Positions 44,156-53,335 of a DNA stretch of 64,000 nt are shown here, one piece after another. This DNA comes from Asticcacaulis sp. SL142 (GTDB lineage: Bacteria > Pseudomonadota > Alphaproteobacteria > Caulobacterales > Caulobacteraceae). The notes beneath the pieces were generated by a model. It was given only the letters and a program-made list of their open reading frames with translations. It ran no database searches and was not told where the DNA came from. The stretch lies in NCBI RefSeq assembly GCF_026625745.1, contig NZ_CP113061.1, positions 3,441,001 through 3,505,000 on the forward strand, written 5' to 3'. Every line of letters starts with the position of its first letter. Position 1 is the stretch's first letter. The position numbers and the translations under genes are program-made.

Positions 44156-44958
44156 ACTCCAGGCTCCGGTGTATTGCGCTCCGGCATGTTGCCCGGTTGC
44201 AGCCGCGCCGACAGGTCGCGGCTCAGGTCGCGCTTATGGATATTGCCGTGGCGCAGTTCCAGCACCGGCATGCCCGACGCCTGAATGAGGCTCTCATCGT
44301 GGGTCGCAAAGATTACCGTCGCCCCCAGCCGGTTGAGCTCAATCAGCAACCGCATGATGCGCAGGCCCATAGCGTAGTCGATATTGCCGGTCGGCTCATC
44401 GGCCAGAATCAGCGTCGGGCGATGGACCACCGCGCGGGCAATAGCCAGCCGTTGTTTCTCCCCGCCCGACAGTACCGGCGGCATCAGATGGAGATGGTTT
44501 TTCAAACCGACCCAGGTCAGAAGTTCGGTAACATCGCCGGCGTAGTCGCGCGGCTTGGCACCGGTAACCACCAGCGGCAGGGCGGCATTATCAAACACAT
44601 TGAGATGATCCAGAAGCCGGAACTCCTGAAACACGACCCCCAGCCGCCGGCGCAGGCGCGTGCGTTGATCGCGGTCATCAGGGTTAATTTTTTCGCCCAT
44701 AAGTAAAATCTGCCCGGCACTAGGTTGCTGGGCCAGATAGATCATCTTGAGCAGGGAGGTTTTGCCCGCGCCCGATGGGCCGGTCAGAAAATGAAATGAG
44801 CCCGCAGCGATTTGAAAATTAAGGGATTTCAGGATGAACTGATTGGGGTCGCGGCTGATTTTGGCGTCGCGCCCGTAGCCCAGACTGACGTCGATGAACG
44901 ACAGAATCGCCTGTTCATCAGCGCTATCGGGCGGGGCAGACGGAGCATATTGGCGCAA
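44152..44958 (-). CDS. ftsE: Cell division ATP-binding protein FtsE
   Basis: This 268-residue ABC ATPase has Walker [13 protein letters not shown]-loop [11 protein letters not shown], signature [14 protein letters not shown], Walker [13 protein letters not shown] and H-loop FATHDE. QEFRLL and EPTGNID are typical of FtsE. It has extra residues at both ends (about 15 N-terminal and 30 C-terminal) relative to the 220-residue E. coli protein. It drives FtsX in division. Confidence 0.95.
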   Translation of the reverse strand: MRQYAPSAPPDSADEQAILSFIDVSLGYGRDAKISRDPNQFILKSLNFQIAAGSFHFLTGPSGAGKTSLLKMIYLAQQPSAGQILLMGEKINPDDRDQRTRLRRRLGVVFQEFRLLDHLNVFDNAALPLVVTGAKPRDYAGDVTELLTWVGLKNHLHLMPPVLSGGEKQRLAIARAVVHRPTLILADEPTGNIDYAMGLRIMRLLIELNRLGATVIFATHDESLIQASGMPVLELRHGNIHKRDLSRDLSARLQPGNMPERNTPEPGV

Positions 44959-45054
44959 CGGGCTTGATCACTTGTTAAGGGTTTCCGAAGCATAAAACGG
45001 ACAGGTATTAATATGGGCTTTATCTGGCGATTCGCCAGAATTGATTCTGCTTAA

Positions 45055-46020
45055 ATGATTCTCACCTGTCCCAATTGCGCGACCAGCTATGAGATCGCCG
45101 ATGCCAGCTTAGGTCCGGCCGGGCGCAATGTGCGCTGCGCGGCCTGTAAGACCATGTGGCATGCCCAAAAGCCGGAAGAACCGATTGAACTGCCGTTAAG
45201 TGCCGCGGCCGCCCCCAAGCCTGTCGATAAAAAACCGGCTGAGGTCAAGGCCAAAGAGTTGCCGAAGCTTTACCGCACCATGCTGGTCGATAAAAAACGC
45301 GCTCAGGCGCTGGCGACGCAAGGCATGATCTGGGGCGGGCTTGCTGCCGTGTTTGTCGCTATTCTGGGCTTAAGTTATTTTCTGCGGGTTGATATTGTGC
45401 GCGCCTTTCCCGGTGTCGCCAATGCCTATGCCATGGCCGGTCTGAAGGTCAATGCGGCGGGGCTGGAGTTCGTCAACTATAAGGTCGAGCCGTCGTTCAA
45501 GGGCGGGCGCTTTGTGGTCAGCGTCCATGCGGAGGTGAAGAACCTGCGCGACGAAGACACTCCTGTACCGCCGGTCAAGGCCACGATTCTGGATTCTGAG
45601 AACCGCACGGTCTCAACCATTCTGGTGCCATCGAACGGGCTGGTGGTCGCTCCCAATGAAACACGGACCCTGGTGTTCGATGTGCCGGATGCCAAAAATA
45701 TGGCCGCATCGGTAGAGCTGATGTTTGATCTGGTCGCGATGAAGGCGCAAGGAAAGAGCAAGTCTACGCAACACGCCTCGGCCAGCCATAAAACGGATGG
45801 CCATGCGGTTCCGGCAGACGGGCACGGCGAAGAGGCAGCCGATCACGCCCCCACAGCGGCTGATCATGCCCAGCAAGCCGCTGATGCCCATGCTGTGCCG
45901 GATGAGGCCAGTCATGAACCGGCACCAGACGCTCATCAGGAACCTGCTTTAAAACCGGCACTGTCTTCAGGCGGTGACGGCCATGCGCCACCACCGCTTA
46001 AAACGACCCCGCATCACTGA
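45055..46020 (+). CDS. MJ0042-type zinc-ribbon and DUF3426 protein
   Basis: This 321-residue protein has an N-terminal CPNC-x(18-20)-CAAC zinc ribbon (MILTCPNCATSYEIADASL). A Lys/Pro linker and a transmembrane segment (about 90-112) follow, then a DUF3426-like beta domain to about 235. The last ~80 residues are a low-complexity His/Ala/Asp tail with repeated DHA and DGHA units. It is divergent from ftsE and precedes a phosphoribosyltransferase by 8 bp. Function unknown; the tail may bind metal. Confidence 0.85.
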   Translation: MILTCPNCATSYEIADASLGPAGRNVRCAACKTMWHAQKPEEPIELPLSAAAAPKPVDKKPAEVKAKELPKLYRTMLVDKKRAQALATQGMIWGGLAAVFVAILGLSYFLRVDIVRAFPGVANAYAMAGLKVNAAGLEFVNYKVEPSFKGGRFVVSVHAEVKNLRDEDTPVPPVKATILDSENRTVSTILVPSNGLVVAPNETRTLVFDVPDAKNMAASVELMFDLVAMKAQGKSKSTQHASASHKTDGHAVPADGHGEEAADHAPTAADHAQQAADAHAVPDEASHEPAPDAHQEPALKPALSSGGDGHAPPPLKTTPHH

Positions 46021-46028
46021 GTAGCCCC

Positions 46029-46544
46029 ATGACCGCAGCAACAACCGTTCTGTTAAGCGAAACCGAGATCGCCGCCTGCGTTGAGCGCGTAGCGCAAGCC
46101 TTGGCCCCGCGGCTGAAACCCGACTGCGTGGGGATTTGCCTGCTGACGGGAGGGTTGTGGTTCACCGCCGATCTGACGCGGGCGCTTGCACGGCTGGGGG
46201 TTGACCTGAGTTTTGATGCCCTGTGGCTATCGTCCTATGGTGATGGCCGTGAAAGCGGCGAACTGCTGTTGCGGGCCGATTTGCAACGCCCGGTGCAGGG
46301 GCGGCAGGTGCTGCTGATGGACGATGTGCTGGATACCGGGGCGTCGTTGAAATTCGCGCGCGACCATGTGCTGCGCGCCGAGGCCAGCGAGGTCATCATC
46401 GCCGTCATGGCCCAAAAGCCGGTCGCCCGCTCTATCGAAGCGGATGTGGTCGGCTGGGAAGCGCCGCTGCGCTATCTGGTCGGCTACGGCCTTGATGATG
46501 GCGCCAGGATGCGGGGTTTGCCCTATATCGGCGCTTTGGACTGA
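46029..46544 (+). CDS. Purine-type phosphoribosyltransferase (HPRT-like)
   Basis: This 171-residue protein has the PRPP-binding loop VLLMDDVLDTGASLK (about 98-112) and the hydrophobic CLLTGG loop near residue 40. These match hypoxanthine phosphoribosyltransferases that salvage purine bases. It follows the DUF3426 gene by 8 bp. Base preference is not provable from sequence. Confidence 0.85.
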   Translation: MTAATTVLLSETEIAACVERVAQALAPRLKPDCVGICLLTGGLWFTADLTRALARLGVDLSFDALWLSSYGDGRESGELLLRADLQRPVQGRQVLLMDDVLDTGASLKFARDHVLRAEASEVIIAVMAQKPVARSIEADVVGWEAPLRYLVGYGLDDGARMRGLPYIGALD

Positions 46545-46551
46545 CCTTCCA

Positions 46552-47046
46552 ATGGCGCAGCCAAAACGAGCCTTGCAGGTTGGTGATCTTTTTGAATTGA
46601 CTGTTGACGATGGCTGCTTTGGTTATGGCGTAATTACAAAGCCCGGTGTTGTTTTTAGTGTACTGATTTTAAGCAAAATTTACATCGGAAGGCCTGACAT
46701 AAATGAATTGCTTGCAGATGACTCTGGATTGATTGGTGCCACAACAGATAGTTTTTTCCATCATGATCGTTGGAATTTAATTGCTCATGATTTTCTTATT
46801 CCCGTAAATATTCCCTACCCAAATTGGAAGATCGGCACTGCTCAAGAACTACGGGTTACGGATTATGATGGAAAGCAGACGTGGCCCATTCGTCCGCATG
46901 AAGTCGATTTGCTTGACTACAAGTTTAATGTTTCTCCTCTCCATTTCCATAAAGCGCTACAAGCATTGAATGGTATAGGGGAATGGAACGCAGAGTATGA
47001 AAAACTAACATGCGAGTATGCTAGGCGTCGTGTGACTAGGATTTAA
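46552..47046 (+). CDS. Imm26-like immunity protein, orphan
   Basis: This 164-residue protein starts MAQPKRALQVGDLFELTVDD. The GDLFELTVDDGCFGYGVIT segment matches Imm26-type immunity proteins of polymorphic toxin systems. Codon and base use are clearly more AT-rich than neighbouring genes (tta, ttt and aat codons are frequent), pointing to recent acquisition. No toxin or secretion gene is adjacent. The start follows the upstream stop by 7 bp. Confidence 0.65.
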   Translation: MAQPKRALQVGDLFELTVDDGCFGYGVITKPGVVFSVLILSKIYIGRPDINELLADDSGLIGATTDSFFHHDRWNLIAHDFLIPVNIPYPNWKIGTAQELRVTDYDGKQTWPIRPHEVDLLDYKFNVSPLHFHKALQALNGIGEWNAEYEKLTCEYARRRVTRI

Positions 47047-47055
47047 ACTTGAGCA

Positions 47056-47607
47056 TTAATGCCGATAGGTTTCCGGGCGGCTGAAACCGTAGGCCCACGC
47101 GCCGCGGCGCTGATCGCGGGCGGCTTTTTCGAGCGGGACGTATATATCTGAATAGCGGGTATAGGCCAGCGCCAGTCCTGATCTGACCTGTTCGGCACCA
47201 ATATCCTTACTTCCCGCCTTGCAGATGGCGACGATCCGGCCATAGCGATCGGTATCGCGGGCCCAGCAAGTGATGGCCAGACCCGCGACCAGTTGCGCCA
47301 GATGCGCTTTGGAGGCCTGACCGCAGGCGTAAGGTCCGCAGGTCTGATCATATTCAAACGCATCGATGCCGTGCAGGCGGATTTTGTGGTCGCCGATTTT
47401 CAGTCCGTCGCCGTCTATGGCGGTGGCGCGGCCCTGTAGGGTGGATTGAGCTGCGGCGGCTTCGGCAGGTGCGGGGGCTGGAAAGGTCTTATCGTAAATG
47501 ATGACGCCGACCACGATCAGGGTGACCCACAGCAGGGCGGTGCTGACGATGGTGCGCCTGATTTTCGGACGGGTAGAGCGGTTAGCGGCCATAACAAACT
47601 TGGTCAT
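47056..47607 (-). CDS. Staphylococcal-nuclease-like (thermonuclease) protein with N-terminal anchor
   Basis: This ~183-residue protein has a transmembrane segment (about 20-40) and an SNase domain. Expected catalytic residues are visible: Arg in KIRLHGIDA, Glu in FEYDQ and Arg in DRYGRIVA. It is likely anchored outside the cytoplasm and cuts nucleic acid. I start it at MTKFVMAANRS; other ATGs nearby are possible. It lies just downstream of the truncated DUF4175 gene. Confidence 0.85.
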   Translation of the reverse strand: MTKFVMAANRSTRPKIRRTIVSTALLWVTLIVVGVIIYDKTFPAPAPAEAAAAQSTLQGRATAIDGDGLKIGDHKIRLHGIDAFEYDQTCGPYACGQASKAHLAQLVAGLAITCWARDTDRYGRIVAICKAGSKDIGAEQVRSGLALAYTRYSDIYVPLEKAARDQRRGAWAYGFSRPETYRH

Positions 47608-47678
47608 TGTGATATCCATTAAAGGCTCGGATATCAAAGTTATTCACAGGCGTGTTTCGCAAATGTTAAGCGACACAG

Positions 47679-48260
47679 TTAACCGTTCGGGGGTAAATGG
47701 CTCATCAGGTTCTGGGATACCGCTATAATCGCGGCGGGTGCGGGCGGGCGATCCTCAAGGAAAGGGTTAAAGGCCGCGCCGACCTGGTTAATGGATACCG
47801 GCCCAATAATCAGGAACCCCAGCACGGCGGCAAGGGCTGCCACAAAGCGCAGCGCCATCGGATCGCCCTGAGCTAGCCCGGCCTTGGGCTTGGCTACCTT
47901 TAGTTTCGGATGGATCTTAAGATGACGCATCCCTAAGACCTTATGGTACTCATAGCCGTTATCAAGCGCCAGACGGGCAATGATTTCCTGAAAGGTCGGA
48001 CGCTTAAAACGCATAAGGCCCCGCACGACAAACGCCACCGTCACGATGACAATTCCAGCCAAAACTCCGGCATGGGCCAAAGGTACCAAAAGTGCAAACA
48101 GGCCCCACTGACCGCCGACGGCAATCAGGGCCGCACTCACGACAATGGGGGCGAGGGCGGGTAATATCCGCTCCCAGATCATGACCCATTCCGTGCCGGT
48201 CATGGCCCGGCCGTGATCGGAAAAGCGCGATGGTCGTTGCAGTTTCATCCGGTTCCCCAA
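47679..48260 (-). CDS. Truncated DUF4175 (TIGR02302-type) membrane protein, N-terminal part only
   Basis: This 193-residue protein matches the N-terminal membrane part of DUF4175: IWERILPALAPIVVSAAL, then IIARLALDNGYEYHKVLG and DPMALRFVAALAAVLGFLIIGP. Full-length members have about 800 residues with a large periplasmic part. Here the frame stops soon after the third hydrophobic segment and the thermonuclease gene follows 40 bp on. The position after lysA is the usual one, so this looks like an in-place truncation. Start at M1 or M5. Confidence 0.6.
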   Translation of the reverse strand: MGNRMKLQRPSRFSDHGRAMTGTEWVMIWERILPALAPIVVSAALIAVGGQWGLFALLVPLAHAGVLAGIVIVTVAFVVRGLMRFKRPTFQEIIARLALDNGYEYHKVLGMRHLKIHPKLKVAKPKAGLAQGDPMALRFVAALAAVLGFLIIGPVSINQVGAAFNPFLEDRPPAPAAIIAVSQNLMSHLPPNG

Positions 48261-48398
48261 CCTAAAACCAAGGCGGTACGCCTTGCCGTAAAAACTTATA
48301 ATGACAAATTTAATCGCAGGGCCGCCCCAAGATTAAATTTGGCCATATGGGCCCCATGAAAAAGTACACTGAGCGTCAGCGAAGGACTTTTTTATGAG

Positions 48399-49694
48399 TT
48401 ACGCCAGCCACTCAGGAAGTGTTTCGCGTTTCAGCATGTCTTCATAGCTTGGCCTAGGGCGCACTATTGCCCATTTTTCGTCACGCACCAACACCTCCGG
48501 GGCGAGTGGACGCGAATTATATTCGCCTCCCATTACGGCACCATACGCCCCTGCCGACATGAAGGCGATCAGGTCACCGGCTTTGAGTTCGGGCAAGGTA
48601 CGGTCGCGGGTGAAGGTATCGCCGGTTTCACACACGGGGCCCACCACATCATAGATGGCTGTTTTGGCATCGCCCACTTGCGTGACCGGGCGGATATCAT
48701 GGAAAGCGTCATAAAGCGCCGGACGCATCAGGTCGTTCATGGCGGCATCGACCACTAAGAACTGCTGGCCGGAATCCTTGCGCTCATGAACATGGATGAC
48801 GCGCGACAGCATGATCCCGGCATTGGCGGCGATCAGGCGACCGGGCTCAAAGGTATAGCGCACGCCCAGATTACCAACGGTCAGCGCCACCATCTCAGCA
48901 AAGACATCGGGCGAGGGCGGGGCGGGCTGGTTGAAATAGGGCACGCCCAAACCGCCACCCAGATCAAGCCGTTCAACGCTTAAGCCCTGGGCGCGCAGTT
49001 CCAGAACCCATGATTTCATACGCGCAAAGGCGGCCTGCATCGGCGCGAGGTCTGAAATCTGGCTACCGATATGGCAGGCAATGCCGAGCGGGGCGAGATT
49101 GGGATCACTCGCGGCCTCGGCATAGAGCGCGATCGCCTCCTGAGCTGATACGCCAAACTTGTCTTTCGCGCCGCCGGTGGTGATCTTGGCGTGCCCGCCC
49201 GCACCGACACCCGGATTGATGCGGATGACCAGCGGGGCGACCATGTTGAGCGAGGCCGCGACCTTTGATAGGCGTAAGAGTTCGGGACGGGATTCGACAT
49301 TGAGCTGATAAATACCGACCTTGAGCGCGAAGGCCATTTCCGCATCGGTCTTGCCCACACCGGAAAAGACGATTTTTTCGGGCGCAATCCCGGCATCAAG
49401 GGCGCGGCGGATTTCGCCTTCCGAGACCGTATCGGCCCCGCAGCCCAATCGGGCCAAGCTACGCAGGACGGCGCGGTTAGAGTTCGACTTCATCGCAAAG
49501 GCAATCAGCGGGTCTTCGCCCTTGGGGCTTTGCAGTTCCGGCTGATCGATCAGCTCCCCCGCAAACACCTTATAGTGGCGCTCCAGCGTGGCGGATGAAT
49601 AGACATAAAGCGGCGTGCCGATATGGTCGGCCAGGTCTTTGAGCGAAACCTGCTCACAGAACATATCGCCGTCTTTGTAGTCGAAATGGTTCAT
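48399..49694 (-). CDS. lysA: Diaminopimelate decarboxylase
   Basis: This 431-residue fold-III PLP enzyme has the PLP lysine in FAMKSNSNRAVL (about K69), a HIGSQI segment, ERLDLGGGLGVPY, and the CETGDTF cysteine. It makes lysine from meso-diaminopimelate. It follows the small lipoprotein gene and argH on the same strand, a common alphaproteobacterial order. Confidence 0.97.
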   Translation of the reverse strand: MNHFDYKDGDMFCEQVSLKDLADHIGTPLYVYSSATLERHYKVFAGELIDQPELQSPKGEDPLIAFAMKSNSNRAVLRSLARLGCGADTVSEGEIRRALDAGIAPEKIVFSGVGKTDAEMAFALKVGIYQLNVESRPELLRLSKVAASLNMVAPLVIRINPGVGAGGHAKITTGGAKDKFGVSAQEAIALYAEAASDPNLAPLGIACHIGSQISDLAPMQAAFARMKSWVLELRAQGLSVERLDLGGGLGVPYFNQPAPPSPDVFAEMVALTVGNLGVRYTFEPGRLIAANAGIMLSRVIHVHERKDSGQQFLVVDAAMNDLMRPALYDAFHDIRPVTQVGDAKTAIYDVVGPVCETGDTFTRDRTLPELKAGDLIAFMSAGAYGAVMGGEYNSRPLAPEVLVRDEKWAIVRPRPSYEDMLKRETLPEWLA

Positions 49695-49712
49695 CGAACT
49701 CTTATCTTTTAA

Positions 49713-50000
49713 TTACTGGCGCTGGGAATTGCCCGTGCCCTCAAGCGGGGCGTCCTGCACCTTGACGTTGTTGCTGTAGTAAGGGTCGGCTGCGGCCGGT
49801 TTATCGCTGGCGCGCGGCAGGGATTTTTCGGTTTTCTTGCCTTGGGCCTCTGCCGTCTTGATGGCCTCGCGTTCGGCCTTGGCTTCCTTGCCCCACAACG
49901 GCGGCGCCTTATCCAGATCGCCCTGCTTACCGCAGGCGCTTAAACTTAAGCCCATCGCCACGCCGATAATGAGAGCGGCTTTCCCCAGTTTCACCATCAC
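49713..50000 (-). CDS. Small LptM-like lipoprotein
   Basis: This 95-residue protein has a lipobox LSACGKQGDL (Cys near residue 23) followed by PPLWG. Short lipoproteins of this pattern lie between argH and lysA and are called LptM/YifL-like. The rest is charged and Lys/Ala rich. It is 12 bp after argH and 18 bp before lysA, so one operon is likely. Confidence 0.8.
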   Translation of the reverse strand: MMVKLGKAALIIGVAMGLSLSACGKQGDLDKAPPLWGKEAKAEREAIKTAEAQGKKTEKSLPRASDKPAAADPYYSNNVKVQDAPLEGTGNSQRQ

Positions 50001-50012
50001 CTTAAATCCCTT

Positions 50013-51431
50013 TTAGCTTAAGCGCTGTTTGTGGCGCTCGATTTGCAAACGCACCTGATCCGGAGCCGTGCCGCCATAGCTTTGGCGCGACGCACAGGAG
50101 GCTTCGGGAGTCAAAACCTTATACACATCATCGGTAATGCCCGCTTCAAGTTTTTGCAGGTCATTGAGGCTTAATTGCGCCAGATCGATGTCACGGCTTT
50201 CGGCAAGCTTTACCGCAGCCCCCGTAACATGGTGGGCATCGCGGAACGGCATGTTGAGATTGCGCACCAGCCAGTCGGCAAGGTCGGTGGCGGTCGAGAA
50301 CCCGCCGGAGGCTGCCGCCTTCATGCGGGCCGTGTTGGCGGTCAGGTCGCGCACCATGCCGGTCATGGCGCTAAGCGCCAGTTCAAGCGAATCGAAGGCC
50401 TCGAATACGGGTGGTTTGTCTTCCTGCATGTCCTTGGAGTAGGCGAGCGGCAGGCCCTTCATGACGGTGGTCAGCGCCATCAGAGCACCGGTAATTCGCC
50501 CGGTCTTGGCGCGCACCAGTTCGGCAGCGTCAGGGTTGCGCTTTTGTGGCATGATCGAGGAGCCGGTCGAAAAGGCATCGGACAGCTTGATGAACCCGAA
50601 TTGCGGCGTGGTCCAGATGACGATTTCTTCGGCCAGACGCGACAGATGACCGGCGCAAATGCTGGCGTGGCTTAAGGACTCAAGCGCGAAATCGCGGGCG
50701 GAGACGCCGTCAAGGCTATTGCCCATTGGCCGGTCAAAACCAAGTGCTGCGGACGTCGCAAAGCGGTCGATATTGAAGGGCGATCCGGCAAGTGCTGCCG
50801 ACCCGAGCGGATTTTCGTTCATGCGCGCGCGGGCATCGGCAAAGCGCGACGCATCGCGGCTGAACATTTCGACATAGGCCATCAGGTGGTGGCCAAAGGT
50901 CACCGGCTGGGCGGGTTGAAGATGGGTAAAGCCCGGCATCAGGGCGTCGGCATATTCCTCAGCGCGCTCCAGCAAGGCCTGTTGTAGGTCGGTCAATTGC
51001 ACGATGGTCTGATCGACCTGAGCGCGCACCCACAGACGAAAATCGGTCGCGACCTGATCGTTGCGCGAGCGGGCGGTATGCAAACGCCCGGCGGTGGCAC
51101 CGATCAGTTCACGCAGGCGCGCCTCGACATTCATGTGAATGTCCTCATATTCCGCGCGGAAGGGGAATACACCTGATTGAATCTCTTCGGCAATTGTCGC
51201 CAAACCGGTATCAATCTGTTGGGCATCGTCAGAACTTATGATACCTTGCTGGCTTAACATGGCGGCGTGGGCGCGTGAGCCCGCAATGTCCTGAGCCCAC
51301 AGGCGCTTGTCGACCTCAATGGAGACATTGATGGCCTGCATGATCTGATCGGGCTTGGCATTGAAGCGACCGCCCCACATTTTCTGGCCTTCCGGGGCCA
51401 CGGGTTTTTGAGGGTCGGATTGATCGGTCAT
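50013..51431 (-). CDS. argH: Argininosuccinate lyase
   Basis: This 472-residue enzyme starts [10 protein letters not shown] and continues KMWGGRF, the ArgH N-terminal motif. The fumarase-superfamily signature [15 protein letters not shown] and the catalytic [21 protein letters not shown] [11 protein letters not shown] segment are present. It makes arginine and fumarate. Its start codon overlaps that of the divergent TlpA-like gene by two bases. An upstream ATG adding 8 residues exists but would lie inside that gene. Confidence 0.97.
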   Translation of the reverse strand: MTDQSDPQKPVAPEGQKMWGGRFNAKPDQIMQAINVSIEVDKRLWAQDIAGSRAHAAMLSQQGIISSDDAQQIDTGLATIAEEIQSGVFPFRAEYEDIHMNVEARLRELIGATAGRLHTARSRNDQVATDFRLWVRAQVDQTIVQLTDLQQALLERAEEYADALMPGFTHLQPAQPVTFGHHLMAYVEMFSRDASRFADARARMNENPLGSAALAGSPFNIDRFATSAALGFDRPMGNSLDGVSARDFALESLSHASICAGHLSRLAEEIVIWTTPQFGFIKLSDAFSTGSSIMPQKRNPDAAELVRAKTGRITGALMALTTVMKGLPLAYSKDMQEDKPPVFEAFDSLELALSAMTGMVRDLTANTARMKAAASGGFSTATDLADWLVRNLNMPFRDAHHVTGAAVKLAESRDIDLAQLSLNDLQKLEAGITDDVYKVLTPEASCASRQSYGGTAPDQVRLQIERHKQRLS

Positions 51432-52158
51432 GGGTGAAGTTCCGGACGAAAACAACGGTGTGAAAAAAACTGACGCACCCTTAACCTCGGAAAAGGTTCA
51501 GGCCAAGTCTGAACTGGCGGCAAAGTCCAAAATCGTCGAGGGCAAAAAGAATAAGCGCCGTCTGGGAATGGCGATTGGCCTAGGTATTGTGGCGGTGCTT
51601 GGGGCTGGTTTGTTTGCGGTCATTGCCATGAAGCCCGACAGTCAGGCGGTGCAGGCCGTAGCGGTGCCGACTGCACAGGGGCCGCTGAAAGCCTATGCCA
51701 CCGGCACCTTGGCCAAACTGATCACCCATGAGACGCCAAAGACTCTGACCGACATCGAATTTTATGACGGCGACAAAAACCCCATCCACGTCAGCGATTT
51801 TGCGGGCAAGGTCGTGGTGCTGAACGTCTGGGCGACCTGGTGTGCGCCGTGCCGGGTCGAGATGCCTACCTTGGCCCGCCTGCAAGGCATGTATCCGGTC
51901 GATCAGATGAAAGTGCTGCCGCTCAGCGTCGATACCGAAGACAAACTGCCCGATGTCAAAAGCTTTATCGGGGTGCATGAGCCGCTGGGGATCTATAACG
52001 ATCCGCATTTTGCCGCGCCGTCGAACTATGTCGTCAACGCCATGCCCACGACCCTGATCATCGACAAGCAGGGCCGCGAAGTCGCCCGCCTGGAGGGCGA
52101 AGCCCACTGGGATCAGCCGGAAGTGAAGGCGTTTTTGGATAAGTTGCTCACCCAGTAA
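51430..52158 (+). CDS. TlpA-like membrane-anchored thioredoxin
   Basis: This 242-residue protein has a basic cytoplasmic N-terminus (about 1-45), one membrane anchor ([20 protein letters not shown], 47-66) and a thioredoxin domain with WATWCAPC (CxxC) and a cis-Pro in NAMPTTL. It probably reduces disulfides in the periplasm, for example in cytochrome c maturation. An alternative start at MAIGLG (51568) would drop the basic tail. It is divergent from argH. Confidence 0.88.
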   Translation: MGEVPDENNGVKKTDAPLTSEKVQAKSELAAKSKIVEGKKNKRRLGMAIGLGIVAVLGAGLFAVIAMKPDSQAVQAVAVPTAQGPLKAYATGTLAKLITHETPKTLTDIEFYDGDKNPIHVSDFAGKVVVLNVWATWCAPCRVEMPTLARLQGMYPVDQMKVLPLSVDTEDKLPDVKSFIGVHEPLGIYNDPHFAAPSNYVVNAMPTTLIIDKQGREVARLEGEAHWDQPEVKAFLDKLLTQ

Positions 52159-52170
52159 AATCGTGGCTTT

Positions 52171-52305
52171 TCTCCTCCCTACGCTTGCGTGGGGAGGTGG
52201 ATTGGCGCGTAAGCGGCAAGACGGAGGGGTATCTTATGGCGGGTAATACCCCCCCGTCATCCTTTCAGGCTCACACCTCTCCATGAAATGGGGAGGAGAA
52301 GGTAC
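52171..52305. repeat. Composite intergenic repeat, copy 1
   Basis: It begins CTCCTCCCTACGCTTGCGTG (with GGGAGGTGG following), then GACGGAGGGGTA, then a near inverted half ending CCATGAAATGGGGAGGAG. The same modules occur at 54012-54148 in the opposite order. These are short palindromic modules typical of Caulobacterales intergenic space, without coding content. Confidence 0.75.
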
Positions 52306-52310
52306 GCACT

Positions 52311-52343
52311 AAAAAAGGCGGCGATCGGGGATGGATCGCCGCC
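52311..52343 (-). terminator. Terminator of the downstream lipoprotein gene
   Basis: A perfect 10-bp stem GGCGGCGATC / GATCGCCGCC with a 7-base loop is followed, on the minus strand, by TTTTTT. It lies about 100 bp past the stop of the lipoprotein gene at 52440. Confidence 0.8.
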
Positions 52344-52439
52344 CTTATATGTCTGCGCATGTGCCGGTTTCAGGTTATCCGGGCCGCACGGTGACTTAAG
52401 GCCACAGTGCGGCGGGTGCGCAGATCAATAACGCCTTAA

Positions 52440-53210
52440 TTACAGCGAGTTGATCGAAAGCTCGATACGGCTGACCGAAGAGACGACCTTGGATTTATCA
52501 ACGATCTTGGCGGCCTCTTCCGGAGCCAGGGTCGTTGGCCAGTAGGCGGCCAGGGCATCGACATCGGCCTTGATCGGGGCCAGCGACTTTTCACGCGCGA
52601 CCAGATCCTTCAGCGACAGGGCGGCACCCTGGCTGTGCAGATATTCGGTCGGATCGATGATGCCTTCTTTCAGGACTTCGGCATAAAGCCCTTGGGTCAG
52701 TTCGGCCATACCAATGGCGGTGTCCTTGGCCACGCCGGGGTTCTTGGCGTAGGCGGCGTCGATGGCGGCAATCGCGGCCTTGATGTCGGCCTCAGATCCG
52801 GTTTCCGCAGCTTTGCGCACAGCCGCAACATCGAGACCGGCGGCAACCAGTTTAGGCTCCTGCGGATCGAGCGCTTCCGACAGGCCCTGACCGATAACGA
52901 TAGCCGCCCCTTCGGTGCCGTCAGCGGATTTGGAGACCTTTTGACCGACCAGCAAAAAGCCCTTGATGTGCTGCAAACGCAGGGTCAAACGGCTCGATTC
53001 CGGGATCGACGAATAGGCCAGAACCGCGCCGCCTTCACCGGCTTCGCCACCGGCGACAACCGCAGTGTTGGCTGCATCAGCGCTGGCGGCGGCATCTTCG
53101 GTTGTGGTGGCCGTGCCGTCCTTTGGCTTTTCACCGCAGGCGCTAAGCGCCCCAAGCATCATCAGGCCGCCGGCCGCGCCGGTCCACAGTTTAGGTTTGA
53201 ACTCGATCAT
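52440..53210 (-). CDS. Hypothetical lipoprotein
   Basis: This 256-residue protein has a signal with lipobox ALSACGEKP (Cys near residue 25), an Ala/Thr-rich linker (to about 60) and a helical domain. I do not recognise the domain; the LQHIKGFLLVGQK and GMAELTQGLYAEVL segments suggest a helical bundle. It stands between two repeats and next to the PKHD oxygenase on the opposite strand. Function unknown. Confidence 0.75.
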   Translation of the reverse strand: MIEFKPKLWTGAAGGLMMLGALSACGEKPKDGTATTTEDAAASADAANTAVVAGGEAGEGGAVLAYSSIPESSRLTLRLQHIKGFLLVGQKVSKSADGTEGAAIVIGQGLSEALDPQEPKLVAAGLDVAAVRKAAETGSEADIKAAIAAIDAAYAKNPGVAKDTAIGMAELTQGLYAEVLKEGIIDPTEYLHSQGAALSLKDLVAREKSLAPIKADVDALAAYWPTTLAPEEAAKIVDKSKVVSSVSRIELSINSL

Positions 53211-53335
53211 CTAAAATCACCCGAAATAAGTTGACGCCATATATCAATGTGGTGTGGTCTGTAGCGCACCATGTGTCACTTTGCAAGTGGTTCGCAATAT
53301 TAGTTTTTGGCTTACGACGTAAATTAAGGTCCGAC

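Noticed and set aside
43521-44288. Open frame of about 255 codons opposite ftsX/ftsE
   Set aside because: Ser/Arg/Ala-rich shadow of two clear genes; no ribosome binding site.
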